Assembly (NCBI GenBank): GCA_018822545.1 | Contig: JAHJKA010000022.1 | Span: 62,001 to 126,000 of the forward strand | Direction of reading: 5' to 3' | Source: Pseudomonadota bacterium | GTDB lineage: Bacteria; Desulfobacterota; Desulfobulbia; Desulfobulbales; SURF-16 | Length of the DNA: 64,000 nt | Part shown: in pieces, positions 17,555-26,250 of the stretch | How positions within the stretch are numbered: the stretch's first letter is position 1 | Layout of the letters: each line of letters begins with the position of its first letter | Notes under the pieces: model-generated | Databases searched by the model: none | Told to the model about the DNA's origin: nothing | What the model saw: the letters and a program-made list of their open reading frames with translations, nothing else | Made by a program: the position numbers and the translations under genes

Positions 17555-20497
17555 TCAAATAGTTAAAATATGTTCATCACCCTGCCCCTCCTTGTTACAC
17601 TGCGGAATGGTTAAGGCAAGGGGGCAGCGCACAGTCTGACCGGCCTTATTTTGAAAAAGAAGATACCTGTTTTCCAAGGCAAAAAGAAAGAGATCGCGGG
17701 TTATTTCCACATCATGGCGGCAATAGGTGATGATCTTGTCGATACGCCCTTCTTTATACCATTTGAGGGCCTGCAGACCATCAGCGCTTTTTGCGACCTC
17801 AAGGGTCTTTGCCGCCAAGCGGTCAAGACTTAAGCGGTAGCCCAGACGGCTCTTGACCTCCTCCAGGAGATCGATGGTGGGCAGGAGATGGAGTTTGGCA
17901 TCGCCATAAGCCGATAACACCTGATTATCAAAACGTTTATTATTGAAGCCCACCACCAGTTCCCGACTGCAGAGATAGTCGAGAAGCTCCACCATCTCTC
18001 CCTCCCGAAAGACGAGAAAATCATCAAGCTCACCGTCATAAACCACGGCCACTGATACTCCCATGCGCTCGGCGTGGTGCCAGCCGCCCACCTCAGCAGC
18101 GGAACGCTGGGTCTCCACATCAAACACCGCCCATTTCCGGGGCAGGACCGTTGTAACAATCTCGCCCTCTGGAGCTGTGGCAAGGGGCAGGACCTCTTCC
18201 TGGTCTTGATGGATCGCCTTGCGCACCACATCGCCAGCCAGCAGTGCCTCCAGAACAATTCGGGCCGCCTCCTTGTCGATGGGCCGATTGCCGGAACCGC
18301 ATTTAGGCGAGTGAACACACGACGGGCACCCCGTCTCGCAGGGGCAAGAGACAATGGCCGTGTGGGCGGCCAGCAGCAGTTCGTCGATGCGGCTGAAGGC
18401 CTCACGGCACAGGCCAATGCCACCGGGGTAGCCGTCATAGATAAAAATGGCCGAGCATTGCAGTTGGGGGTGAAAGGGATAGGAGATGCCGCCAATATCG
18501 TTGCGATCACACAGCACGGTGAGCGGAAAAACACCGATGGCAGCATGTTCCACGGCATGGATACCGCCCATAAAATGGGCCCTATCGGCCTGCATGCAGG
18601 CCTCAAGGCCTTCTGGGATCTCAAACCAGAGACCATGGGTCTCAAAGACCTGGGGCGGCAAGTCCAGGCTTTCGCTGCTCATGGTCTTCTGACCGCGAAT
18701 GAGCTTGCGCTGAAAACCGGTAACCTGATCGGTCACCTTGAGCCGCCCGAAACAGGCCTTGATATTGCGCACCTCCACCTCAGAAAAAACCTCAAGAATC
18801 TCGGTTTCCTTGGTGGCCATGGCCCGGGTAAAATAATTGGCCTCTTTGCGCCGCACCAGAACCTGACCGCCATCCAGATCAAGCTCCACCACCTCCCAGG
18901 TCTCGCCATGATGAAGATAGAGGGCGCCGGGATGGCATTCCTTAAAACACCGTCCCGAATCAATATCACCGAGACGTTCGTTGCCACCGATCTTCCTGAT
19001 CACAAAGGGCTGGCCGCTGCCGCGCAGATCCACCTGACGGTGAGGATATTTTCGGGCCGTGAAAAAGCGTTTGCCAGTTTTGGCCTGCAGGAGCTGGCCC
19101 CCGGCACACAGCGCATCAACCGCCTTTTTTACCGCAGGCATTGCCAGCAAGGGTTCATCCCTGTGCAGAGGCAACTCAGCCGCGGCACAGATCAAGTGTC
19201 GGGCGCTGATCTCCTCATTATCGGGATTAAGAACAGCCGCCTCCACCTTCCGCCGAAAAAACTCCTGGGGGTTCTTGAGAAAATAGTGATCCAGGGCATC
19301 CTCCTGCCCCACCATGATAATCAGGCTTTCCTGCTGCCTGCGTCCCACCCGACCACCGCGCTGCCAGGTGGACATGATGGAGCCGGGATAACCCACCATG
19401 ATGCAGATATCAAGAGATCCGATATCAATGCCAAGCTCCAGGGCCGAGGTGGTCACCACCCCGTAAAGCTCGCCGCTTGCCAGCTTATGCTCGATCTCCC
19501 GGCGCTCCTCAGGCAAAAAACCAGCCCGGTAGGCCGTGAGCTTATTTTTCAAGTCCCCCAAGCGTTCAGCCGTCCACATGGCCACCAGTTCGGTGATCTT
19601 GCGCGACTGGGTATAAACGATGGTGCGCAGGCCGCGCTTTAAGGCCGCCTCCAGCATCTGACTGGCAGCAAGAGCCGCCCCATCCCAGGGATTAAAAAAG
19701 ACAAAATGACGAGGGGCCTGCGGGGCGCCACTGTCGGTAATCACCCGGGGGCTGCGGCCGATAAGGCCCTGACCGAGCTCGCCTGGATTGCCGACAGTGG
19801 CCGAAAAAAGCAGAAATTGCGGGTTACTGCCATAAAGAGCACAGATGCGCAGCAGACGCCTTAACACCCAGGCCATGTGGGAACCAAAAACGCCGCGATA
19901 GGAGTGCACCTCGTCAATGACCACATAACGCAGGTTGCTGAAAAATTCCGCCCATTTCTCATGGTAGCCTAAGAAGGAGAGATGGAGCATCTCCGGGTTG
20001 GAGATGATGATGTTGGCTGGGTTTTCGCGCAACTTCTTGCGCCGATAGCTTGAGGTGTCGCCATCACAGCCCGCCGCCGTAAAACTTCTGCCCTCGGGCA
20101 GTTGGGCGGCAATCTCTGCCAAGCGCCGGAGCTGATCCTGGGCCAAGGCCTTTAAAGGAAAGAGATAAAGGGCCCGGGTGGCAGGTTCCTTCATGATCTT
20201 TTCAATCACCGGCATATTATAGATCAAACTCTTGCCGCTGGCCGTGGGGGTCGCCACCAGAACATCCTCACCCTGGCGGATGAAATCCATGGCCCGGGCC
20301 TGATGGCTGTACAGCCTCGCCGCCCCTTCTTGGGCCATGATCACGACCAGTTCGGCAGACAGAGGCTGGACCAACTCTCTATACTCAGCCTCCTGGCCAG
20401 CCAGAAACTCATGGTGCACCACCTGCGGCCCGAAACGCTCGGAACCCTTGAGGGCGTCCAGATACTCGGCGACATTATGTTGGTTGGCTTGACTCAT
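17555..20497 (-). CDS. MrfA-like DEAD/DEAH helicase fused to a DnaQ-like exonuclease
   Basis: The 980-residue protein begins with a superfamily 2 helicase. Walker A is ATPTASGKS (82-90), DEVH is at 195-198, FSATVGNP is motif III and GRVGRR is motif VI. A DUF1998-type Zn-binding Cys group follows (CPCETGCPSCVHSPKCGSGN, about 715-735). The last 190 residues form a DnaQ-like 3'-5' exonuclease: DVE near 790, Asp in NNKRFDNQ and YCRHD near 927 (YxxxD). In Bacillus the helicase MrfA (YprA) and exonuclease MrfB (YprB) are separate partners in repairing mitomycin-type DNA damage. This single polypeptide looks like their fusion. Repair of interstrand or bulky adducts is the inferred role. Confidence 0.88.
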   Translation of the reverse strand: MSQANQHNVAEYLDALKGSERFGPQVVHHEFLAGQEAEYRELVQPLSAELVVIMAQEGAARLYSHQARAMDFIRQGEDVLVATPTASGKSLIYNMPVIEKIMKEPATRALYLFPLKALAQDQLRRLAEIAAQLPEGRSFTAAGCDGDTSSYRRKKLRENPANIIISNPEMLHLSFLGYHEKWAEFFSNLRYVVIDEVHSYRGVFGSHMAWVLRRLLRICALYGSNPQFLLFSATVGNPGELGQGLIGRSPRVITDSGAPQAPRHFVFFNPWDGAALAASQMLEAALKRGLRTIVYTQSRKITELVAMWTAERLGDLKNKLTAYRAGFLPEERREIEHKLASGELYGVVTTSALELGIDIGSLDICIMVGYPGSIMSTWQRGGRVGRRQQESLIIMVGQEDALDHYFLKNPQEFFRRKVEAAVLNPDNEEISARHLICAAAELPLHRDEPLLAMPAVKKAVDALCAGGQLLQAKTGKRFFTARKYPHRQVDLRGSGQPFVIRKIGGNERLGDIDSGRCFKECHPGALYLHHGETWEVVELDLDGGQVLVRRKEANYFTRAMATKETEILEVFSEVEVRNIKACFGRLKVTDQVTGFQRKLIRGQKTMSSESLDLPPQVFETHGLWFEIPEGLEACMQADRAHFMGGIHAVEHAAIGVFPLTVLCDRNDIGGISYPFHPQLQCSAIFIYDGYPGGIGLCREAFSRIDELLLAAHTAIVSCPCETGCPSCVHSPKCGSGNRPIDKEAARIVLEALLAGDVVRKAIHQDQEEVLPLATAPEGEIVTTVLPRKWAVFDVETQRSAAEVGGWHHAERMGVSVAVVYDGELDDFLVFREGEMVELLDYLCSRELVVGFNNKRFDNQVLSAYGDAKLHLLPTIDLLEEVKSRLGYRLSLDRLAAKTLEVAKSADGLQALKWYKEGRIDKIITYCRHDVEITRDLFLFALENRYLLFQNKAGQTVRCPLALTIPQCNKEGQGDEHILTI

Positions 20498-20622
20498 CTA
20501 CACCTTAAATAGCACAAGAGAAAGGACACTCTCCTCCCTTACCATATTCACCCCGCCCGGCAAAGAGCGGCGGCGACCAAAAGAGACGCCCCACTTTTTT
20601 CTTGCCAAGCTCCCTGTTTTCG

Positions 20623-21573
20623 ATGATCAATAAAATCATGAATGATAGCAAAAACTTCAGCCCTTCTCCCACTGCTTGCCTTGCCATTGACGGCAGCAAA
20701 ATAAAATCGATCCGGGAAATGAAGAAACTCACCCAGCTTTACGTTGCCACCTGCCTGGGGGTGACGGTGGATACCATTTCACGCTGGGAGAATGGCCGAT
20801 CCCCTAATATCAAGTTCGAGAATGCCGAAAAGCTGGCCGAGGTGCTGGAGATCAGCCTGTCTGACATCGAGGACAAGACTGGCAAAGAAGCTTACCAGAT
20901 CCCCACCCCCGAGCCGACTGCGCCAGCACTCGCCTCCCAGAGACTAAAATCGTGGTGGCCCCTCCTCCCGGTGGGCCTCCTCCTGATCCTGACCTATTTC
21001 CAGTTTTCCGCCCCCCACGACACCACCCCCCAGCTCAGTGCCGTCCGCCTCCTGCCCCAGCATGCCTCGGCCCACCAGCCCTTCCCGGTGCTGATCAAGG
21101 TCCAGGCCACGAGCCCGCTGCCGCTGTCGTTCATCGTGAAGGAATTTCTGCCGCCGGGCTGTCAGGTTCTGGCCAGCCAACCCGCCCTGGTCGCCTCGCA
21201 GCAGGCAAGGGAGGCCATCAAATGGCTGAGCAGCGCCGAGGACGACACCCCCCTCTTTTTTGCCTACCTGGCCCGCACCGCCCCAGACCTGGCCGAGGGC
21301 GAGCAGCTCCTCTTCCAGGGCGAGGTCATGGTCCAGGGCCAGCAGACGAGGCGCCTGGCCATCACCGGCAACAACACCTTGGCCATCACCAATTTCCACT
21401 GGGCCGACAGCAACCAAGACCAGCGCATTGATGATGCGGAAATCCTCACCATCTTCAACTCCTTTGCGGCCCTCCAGGCCCTGGGCGTCGATATTGACGA
21501 AATCCGCCAGATATGGGCCGGCCAGGGCTATCGCTGGGACAGTGACGCCGCAAAATTTGTCGTGGTCCCGTAA
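20623..21573 (+). CDS. Membrane-anchored HTH regulator with periplasmic domain and EF-hand
   Basis: The 316-residue protein has an N-terminal XRE/Cro-type helix-turn-helix (about 25-80: TQLYVATCLGVTVDTISRWE). Then come a Pro-rich linker, one membrane helix (WWPLLPVGLLLILTYF, about 105-122) and a periplasmic beta domain with FLPPGCQVLASQPAL and IKWLSS. It ends in a dockerin/EF-hand-like loop DSNQDQRIDDAE. It would be a one-component regulator linking a periplasmic signal, perhaps Ca2+, to DNA binding. The periplasmic domain resembles the protein encoded 24 bp downstream. There is no clear SD; ATG at 20638 or a TTG at 20602 are alternatives. It is divergent from the helicase gene. Confidence 0.75.
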   Translation: MINKIMNDSKNFSPSPTACLAIDGSKIKSIREMKKLTQLYVATCLGVTVDTISRWENGRSPNIKFENAEKLAEVLEISLSDIEDKTGKEAYQIPTPEPTAPALASQRLKSWWPLLPVGLLLILTYFQFSAPHDTTPQLSAVRLLPQHASAHQPFPVLIKVQATSPLPLSFIVKEFLPPGCQVLASQPALVASQQAREAIKWLSSAEDDTPLFFAYLARTAPDLAEGEQLLFQGEVMVQGQQTRRLAITGNNTLAITNFHWADSNQDQRIDDAEILTIFNSFAALQALGVDIDEIRQIWAGQGYRWDSDAAKFVVVP

Positions 21574-21597
21574 CGATTTTTTTAGGAGAATACCGCC

Positions 21598-22035
21598 ATG
21601 AACCGCCTGCCCATCCGCTCCCTCCTCTGCCTCACCCTCTTTCTCCTGGCCCTGCCCTGCCAGACCAGCCTGGGCGCCGGCCAGGAGATCGCGGCCCGCT
21701 ACAGCCAACCGCGCGGCACCCAGATCAGCTGGCAGATCACCATTCCCTCGCCACCGCCAGCCGCGGTCATTGTCAGCCAATCCATCCCGCCGGGCACGGT
21801 GATCAAAAAGTCCTCACCCGCTTACAATAGTTACGACCAAAGCACCGGCACGGCCAAATGGCTGCTCACCAATGTCCAGGCCGGCACCTTCAAGATGTCC
21901 ATGGAGCTTGCCACCCCCATCCGCAAAAAAGGGGAAATCCACGGCAAAATCATCTTCCAAGACCAACGCGCCCAAGCCATTGCCGAGGGCTTCATGACCC
22001 AGCAGAGCAAAAAAAAGGCCATTGAGGGCTGTTAA
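21598..22035 (+). CDS. Secreted protein with regulator-like beta domain, C-terminal EGC
   Basis: The 145-residue protein has a signal peptide (MNRLPIRSLLCLTLFLLALP, cleavage after LGA). One beta domain follows, with SQSIPPGTVIKKSSPAY and AKWLLTNVQAGTFKMS. The spacing of PPG, SxPA and KWL matches the periplasmic domain of the upstream regulator. The C-terminus is KKKAIEGC, and the next three proteins also end in EGC. SD TTAGGAG lies before the ATG. Function unknown; it may be a ligand or competitor of the regulator. Confidence 0.75.
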   Translation: MNRLPIRSLLCLTLFLLALPCQTSLGAGQEIAARYSQPRGTQISWQITIPSPPPAAVIVSQSIPPGTVIKKSSPAYNSYDQSTGTAKWLLTNVQAGTFKMSMELATPIRKKGEIHGKIIFQDQRAQAIAEGFMTQQSKKKAIEGC

Positions 22036-22097
22036 GCAACCCTCCCCTCCCGCCACCATCCCTGCCATTTTTCCCTGCCCCACCACCATGTCTATCC

Positions 22098-22255
22098 GAT
22101 ACCGGGTAGATACCAGCGCGTCATCCCACCCGATACCAGTCGATGTCCTCTATTATCTTTTGGCGAAAGTCCTATCTTGAAGTCAGAAGCACGAAGCAGT
22201 CACCCCACGATTAAAAAATTACGGGGTGCCGCCCTGCTGCCCGCCTTAAGCGGGC
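22098..22255 (+). promoter_or_regulatory. Leader of the small EGC genes: GATACC repeats and two hairpins
   Basis: The 250-bp gap upstream of 22286 holds three GATACC copies (22098, 22109, 22132), at 11- and 23-bp offsets that put them on one helix face. A stem CACCCC / GGGGTG spans 22201-22228. A stem GCCCGC / GCGGGC with loop CTTAA spans 22239-22255. These could be operators and a structured 5' UTR. No known riboswitch was recognised. Confidence 0.35.
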
Positions 22256-22285
22256 GGTACATCTTCCATCAAGAGGAGTGACGTC

Positions 22286-22510
22286 ATGAAGAAATTGATA
22301 AGCACAGTAACCGCAGTAACCTTTATTCTTGCCCTGACCCTGGCCACTCAAGCCGCCACCGAGGTCGAATGCGAGGTCATGGCAAGCAAGGAAAACGCGG
22401 TGGTAATGAACTGTGGCGACCAGGCCACCACCATGGATGTGGGCACCAAGATCACCCTGCAGGCCCCGGTCAACACCAAGAAAAAGGCAATGGTAATCGA
22501 AGGCTGCTAG
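22286..22510 (+). CDS. Small secreted EGC-terminal protein (paralog 1)
   Basis: The 74-residue protein has a signal peptide (MKKLISTVTAVTFILALTLA, cleavage after ATQA). A compact beta domain follows, with two Cys in ECEVMASKENAVVMNCG and a VGTKITLQ strand. The end is KKKAMVIEGC. It is paralogous to the next protein; spacing between the two Cys (14 residues) and the strand pattern are conserved. SD AGAGGAG is present. A small OB- or SH3-like barrel is plausible. Function unknown. Confidence 0.75.
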   Translation: MKKLISTVTAVTFILALTLATQAATEVECEVMASKENAVVMNCGDQATTMDVGTKITLQAPVNTKKKAMVIEGC

Positions 22511-22592
22511 TCTGCCATCCAGGCCCTGAAATAAATACCATGCGGCCGACTAACCAGTCTGGCGGCCCATCATATCGACGAGGAGTGATGAC

Positions 22593-22790
22593 ATGAAAAA
22601 ACTGATAACTACTTTTGCAACACTGACATTTGTCATCGGCCTGAGCCTGACAACGGCTGCGGCCAAAACCATCGACTGCGAGATCATCAGTTCCAAGGGA
22701 GATACCGTGACCCTAAATTGCGGCAAAAAGGCAAATACCTTCAAGGTAGGCGATTCAGTCCAGGTTAAAAAGAAGCCCGAAGGCTGCTAG
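22593..22790 (+). CDS. Small secreted EGC-terminal protein (paralog 2)
   Basis: The 65-residue protein has a signal peptide (MKKLITTFATLTFVIGLSLT). The mature part has DCEIISSKGDTVTLNCG and FKVGDSVQVKKKPEGC, aligning residue by residue with the preceding protein. SD GAGGAG lies before the ATG. Three Cys are in the mature protein: two internal and one C-terminal. Function unknown. The pair looks like a local duplication. Confidence 0.75.
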   Translation: MKKLITTFATLTFVIGLSLTTAAAKTIDCEIISSKGDTVTLNCGKKANTFKVGDSVQVKKKPEGC

Positions 22791-22899
22791 CCTTGGCCAA
22801 CCCGTCGTCGTCGTATTCGAGCGACGGCGGGCAGGCTCTCTCGCCCTGCCCTACCAGCACAAGGGGCACCTCTCCATACAACCACCTTAGAGGTACACC

Positions 22900-24276
22900 A
22901 TGAAACTCAGACTGTGTTACAAACCAACAAGGCCAACCCTTTCAACGTTTATGGCCAAACTTCTTCTCTTGACTGCCTTTCTCCCCATGGTAGTCCTCAA
23001 CAACCCGGCACTGGCCAGCACCGGTCTGAGCATGACCACCGGCTTTGACAACAACCTCATTCACGCCACCCGACCAGACTCCCGTTATCTGGAGATTCTG
23101 GTCACCACCCCTGATCTCGACAGCTTCCACCGCCAGCAACAGCGTCTGCCCCTGAACGTTGCCCTGGTGCTTGACCGTTCCGGCTCCATGGCCCATCAGG
23201 ACAAGCTGCGCCATGTCAAGAAAGCTGCCCTGGCCATTCTAGATAAACTGCGGCCGGGCGATCGTTTTTCCCTTATAACCTATGACGATTACGCCACGGT
23301 TCTCATTGCCTCGCAGCCGGTGGAGGGTCTCTCCCACGCCCGCTCGTTGATCAACTCCATCCACCCCGGCGGCAGCACCAACATGCAGGCCGGCCTCGAG
23401 GAGGGCTACCGGCAACTCCGCCGTTACAGCTCACCCCGTTCCACCAACCGTGTCCTGCTCTTTTCTGACGGCCAGGCCAATGTCGGCATCACCTCTCCAC
23501 AACGCCTGGGGAATATTGCCCTTGATGAGGCTGGGAACAGCATCTCGCTCAGCACCTTTGGTGTTGGTTGCGACTTTAATGAGAACCTGATGGCTGCCCT
23601 GGCAGAAAATGGCTTGGGCATGTATTACTTCATCGATTCCTCAGGCAGCATTGCCGAAATCCTGGCCCGTGAGTTCAGAGCGGTGGAGCAGGTGGTGGCC
23701 ACCGACATCAGAATCGAGGTGCAGTTTGCTGACGATATCAACATCGCTCAGGTGATGGCCAACCGCTATGAAATAAAAAAGAACAGAGTCATCATGTATG
23801 GCGGCGACCTCTCCGCTGGTGAGCGACGCCGCTTCCAGATTCGCATTCACCCCCCCGCCCATAAGAGCGGCAATTTTGAGGCTGGCGGCGTCAAGATGTC
23901 GTATCGGCCGGCAGGCCAGGATTATCTCGAGTGCCGCCAGGAGCCCATGCAACTCCGCTATCTGACCGATGCCCGCACCATCGAAAACGGGCGCAATGAC
24001 GCCATCAGCGAACGCTCCAGCATCTTTGAGGCCCATCACGCCCGCAGTCAGGCCGCAGATGCTGTGGACCGCGGCGATCTGCGTAAGGCCCAGGCCATTC
24101 TCGCCCAGGCCCAACAAGACATGGACCACAAAGCCAAAAACAGCAAGCGCCTGCAAAAAGAGCTCTCCGAGATCGACAGCTATGCCGCCGCCCTGCGGAA
24201 ACCCCTGAATAACATGGAACGCGGCCGCATCCAGAAATCTGTGAAATATGACAGCTATGTTCTGGAAGGCTGCTGA
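22900..24276 (+). CDS. Secreted von Willebrand factor A domain protein, C-terminal EGC
   Basis: The 458-residue protein has an N-terminal signal (hydrophobic about 20-42, cleavage near ALA). A VWA domain follows (about 85-260) with an intact MIDAS DRSGSMAH, TNMQAG and FSDGQANVG. Then a beta region and an Ala/Gln-rich helical part with tetratricopeptide-like AADAVDRGDLRKAQAILAQA. It ends SVKYDSYVLEGC. VWA proteins of this build bind ligands through Mg2+ at the cell surface. It is the fourth consecutive gene whose product ends EGC, suggesting shared export or anchoring. SD AGAGGT lies before the ATG, and a strong terminator follows the stop codon. Confidence 0.88.
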   Translation: MKLRLCYKPTRPTLSTFMAKLLLLTAFLPMVVLNNPALASTGLSMTTGFDNNLIHATRPDSRYLEILVTTPDLDSFHRQQQRLPLNVALVLDRSGSMAHQDKLRHVKKAALAILDKLRPGDRFSLITYDDYATVLIASQPVEGLSHARSLINSIHPGGSTNMQAGLEEGYRQLRRYSSPRSTNRVLLFSDGQANVGITSPQRLGNIALDEAGNSISLSTFGVGCDFNENLMAALAENGLGMYYFIDSSGSIAEILAREFRAVEQVVATDIRIEVQFADDINIAQVMANRYEIKKNRVIMYGGDLSAGERRRFQIRIHPPAHKSGNFEAGGVKMSYRPAGQDYLECRQEPMQLRYLTDARTIENGRNDAISERSSIFEAHHARSQAADAVDRGDLRKAQAILAQAQQDMDHKAKNSKRLQKELSEIDSYAAALRKPLNNMERGRIQKSVKYDSYVLEGC

Positions 24277-24307
24277 ATCACGCCCCTTGCATAATCAACA
24301 ACACCAG

Positions 24308-24351
24308 ACCTGGGAAGGGCGTATTGCCAACGCTCTTCCCAGGTTTTTTTT
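24308..24351 (+). terminator. Strong Rho-independent terminator closing the EGC gene group
   Basis: A 14-bp stem, 24308-24321 with 24331-24344 and a single G-T pair, has a 9-nt loop and is followed by eight T. Confidence 0.95.
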
Positions 24352-24495
24352 ATTTTCCACGTCGCCTGTCATGCCATTTTTTCTCATCCTTGGTTCAGGG
24401 AATAGATTTTTTTCCTATGCAGATCATGTATGATAGCAATTACTATCTACATCTATTCAGGTCACTGCCAACAAACTTTAGGACATATAAAAAAT

Positions 24496-26154
24496 ATGAA
24501 AGCTGCCGAGCTCTTTGTCAAATGTCTGGAAAATGAGGGTGTGGAGTATATCTTCGGAGTGCCGGGCGAGGAGAATGCCCATTTCATGATGGCCCTGGAG
24601 GATTCGCCCATCAAGTTTGTGGTCTGCCGCCACGAGCAGGGCGCGGCCTTTATTGCCGATGCTTACGGGCGCCTCACCGGTCGGCCCGGCGTCTGCTTGG
24701 GTACTCTGGGGCCCGGGGCCACCAACCTGGTGACCGGTGTCGCCGATGCCAATATGGATCGGGTGCCGCTTATTGTTCTTACCGGCCAGGCCGACAGCCG
24801 CCGCCAGCATAAAGAGAGCCATCAGAACATGGATGTGGTGGCCATGTTCACCCCCATTACCAAATGGGCCAAACCCATCATCCACTCCGGCAATATTCCG
24901 GAGGTGGTGCGCAAGGCCTTTAAGCTGGCCGTCATGGAAAAACCAGGGGCCTGTCATATTGAACTTGCCGATGATATTGCTGCCTTTGAGACAGCAGGCG
25001 CCCCCTTACCCATCGAAAAACCACAACGCCCGGTGCCGGCCGCCAATATGATCGCGGCGGCGGTGAAGATGATTAAGACCGCCAAAAAACCGGTGATCCT
25101 GGCCGGTAACGGCGCCATCCGCCATCACGCCTCCCAGGCCCTGCGGCTGTTTACCGACCTAACCCACATCCCGGTGACCAACACCTTCATGGGCAAGGGC
25201 GCGGTGAGCCGCCAGTCCGAGCATTGCCTGTTCACCATCGGCCTGCAGTCCCAGGACCACATCCTCTGCAGCCTGCAGCAGGCCGACCTGGTCATCACCC
25301 TGGGCTACGACACCGTTGAATACGCACCCCACCTCTGGAGCCGTCATTTCAGTGATAAAAACGGCCAGAAGCTCATCCACATCGATTGTGTGCCCGCCGA
25401 GTCCGACGAATATTATGCGGTGGATCTGGAGATCGTCGGTGATGTGGCCCAGACCCTGGAACTGCTCAACAAGAAATTCACAAACCACGTTCCCCACATC
25501 AACGAGGAATATATCCACACCATCCGCTCCCGCCAGCTCGAAGACTTCATGGCTCACAAGGATGATGACACCAAGGGCACCATCCGCCCGCAGAAAATTC
25601 TCTGGGACGTGCGTCAGGTCATGGGTCCGGATGACATCCTTATTTCCGATGTCGGTGCCCACAAAATGTGGATTGCCCGTTATTACCAATGCGACGAGCC
25701 CAATACCTGCCTAATCTCCAACGGCTTTTGCTCCATGGGCTTTGCCCTGCCTGCCGCCATCGGTGCCAAGATCGTCCACCCGGAGCGTAAGGTGCTCGCC
25801 ATCTGCGGTGACGGCGGCTTTCTGATGAATGTCCAGGAACTGGAAACGGCGCGGCGCATCGGCGCCAATATCGTGGTGATGATCTGGGACGACCAGAGCT
25901 ACGGCCTCATTGAGTGGAAGCAGCAGAACACCTTTGGCCGCCACACCGACCTCCACTTCAACAACCCTGACTTTATCAAACTGGCCGAGGCCTTCGGCTG
26001 CAAGGGCATGCGGGTGGAAAACAGTGCCGACCTCCACGATGCCCTCAAGGAGGCCTTCAAACAAGACGTGCCGGTACTGCTCTCTGTACCGGTTGATTAC
26101 CGGGAGAACCTTAAGCTCACCCAACGTCTGGGCAATATCGCCTGTCCGATTTAA
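24496..26154 (+). CDS. alsS: Acetolactate synthase, catabolic AlsS-like
   Basis: This ThDP enzyme condenses two pyruvate to acetolactate. The 552-residue protein has the N-terminal GVEYIFGVPGEENAHFM with the catalytic Glu in VCRHEQGAAFIADAYGR. The middle has GQADSRRQHKESHQNMD and the C-terminal ThDP/Mg2+ motif GDGGFLMNVQELETA. The ATG at 24496 (MKAAELFVKCL) is the natural start; an upstream in-frame ATG at 24430 adds no conserved sequence. No small regulatory subunit follows, so a catabolic AlsS-type role is favoured over valine/isoleucine synthesis. No budA follows. Confidence 0.88.
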   Translation: MKAAELFVKCLENEGVEYIFGVPGEENAHFMMALEDSPIKFVVCRHEQGAAFIADAYGRLTGRPGVCLGTLGPGATNLVTGVADANMDRVPLIVLTGQADSRRQHKESHQNMDVVAMFTPITKWAKPIIHSGNIPEVVRKAFKLAVMEKPGACHIELADDIAAFETAGAPLPIEKPQRPVPAANMIAAAVKMIKTAKKPVILAGNGAIRHHASQALRLFTDLTHIPVTNTFMGKGAVSRQSEHCLFTIGLQSQDHILCSLQQADLVITLGYDTVEYAPHLWSRHFSDKNGQKLIHIDCVPAESDEYYAVDLEIVGDVAQTLELLNKKFTNHVPHINEEYIHTIRSRQLEDFMAHKDDDTKGTIRPQKILWDVRQVMGPDDILISDVGAHKMWIARYYQCDEPNTCLISNGFCSMGFALPAAIGAKIVHPERKVLAICGDGGFLMNVQELETARRIGANIVVMIWDDQSYGLIEWKQQNTFGRHTDLHFNNPDFIKLAEAFGCKGMRVENSADLHDALKEAFKQDVPVLLSVPVDYRENLKLTQRLGNIACPI

Positions 26155-26250
26155 AAATCGCCCTAACCAGCAATCCTGACGGCCTTATCCCTGGTAGCCT
26201 TCTGCGTATGCCGGGCATACAGCATGCTTTATGCCCATCAGGAAAAATAT

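Noticed and set aside
18074-19642. 522-codon plus-strand open frame inside the helicase gene
   Set aside because: It lies antisense within a gene with intact helicase motifs, and its translation is His/Gly-rich without domains.
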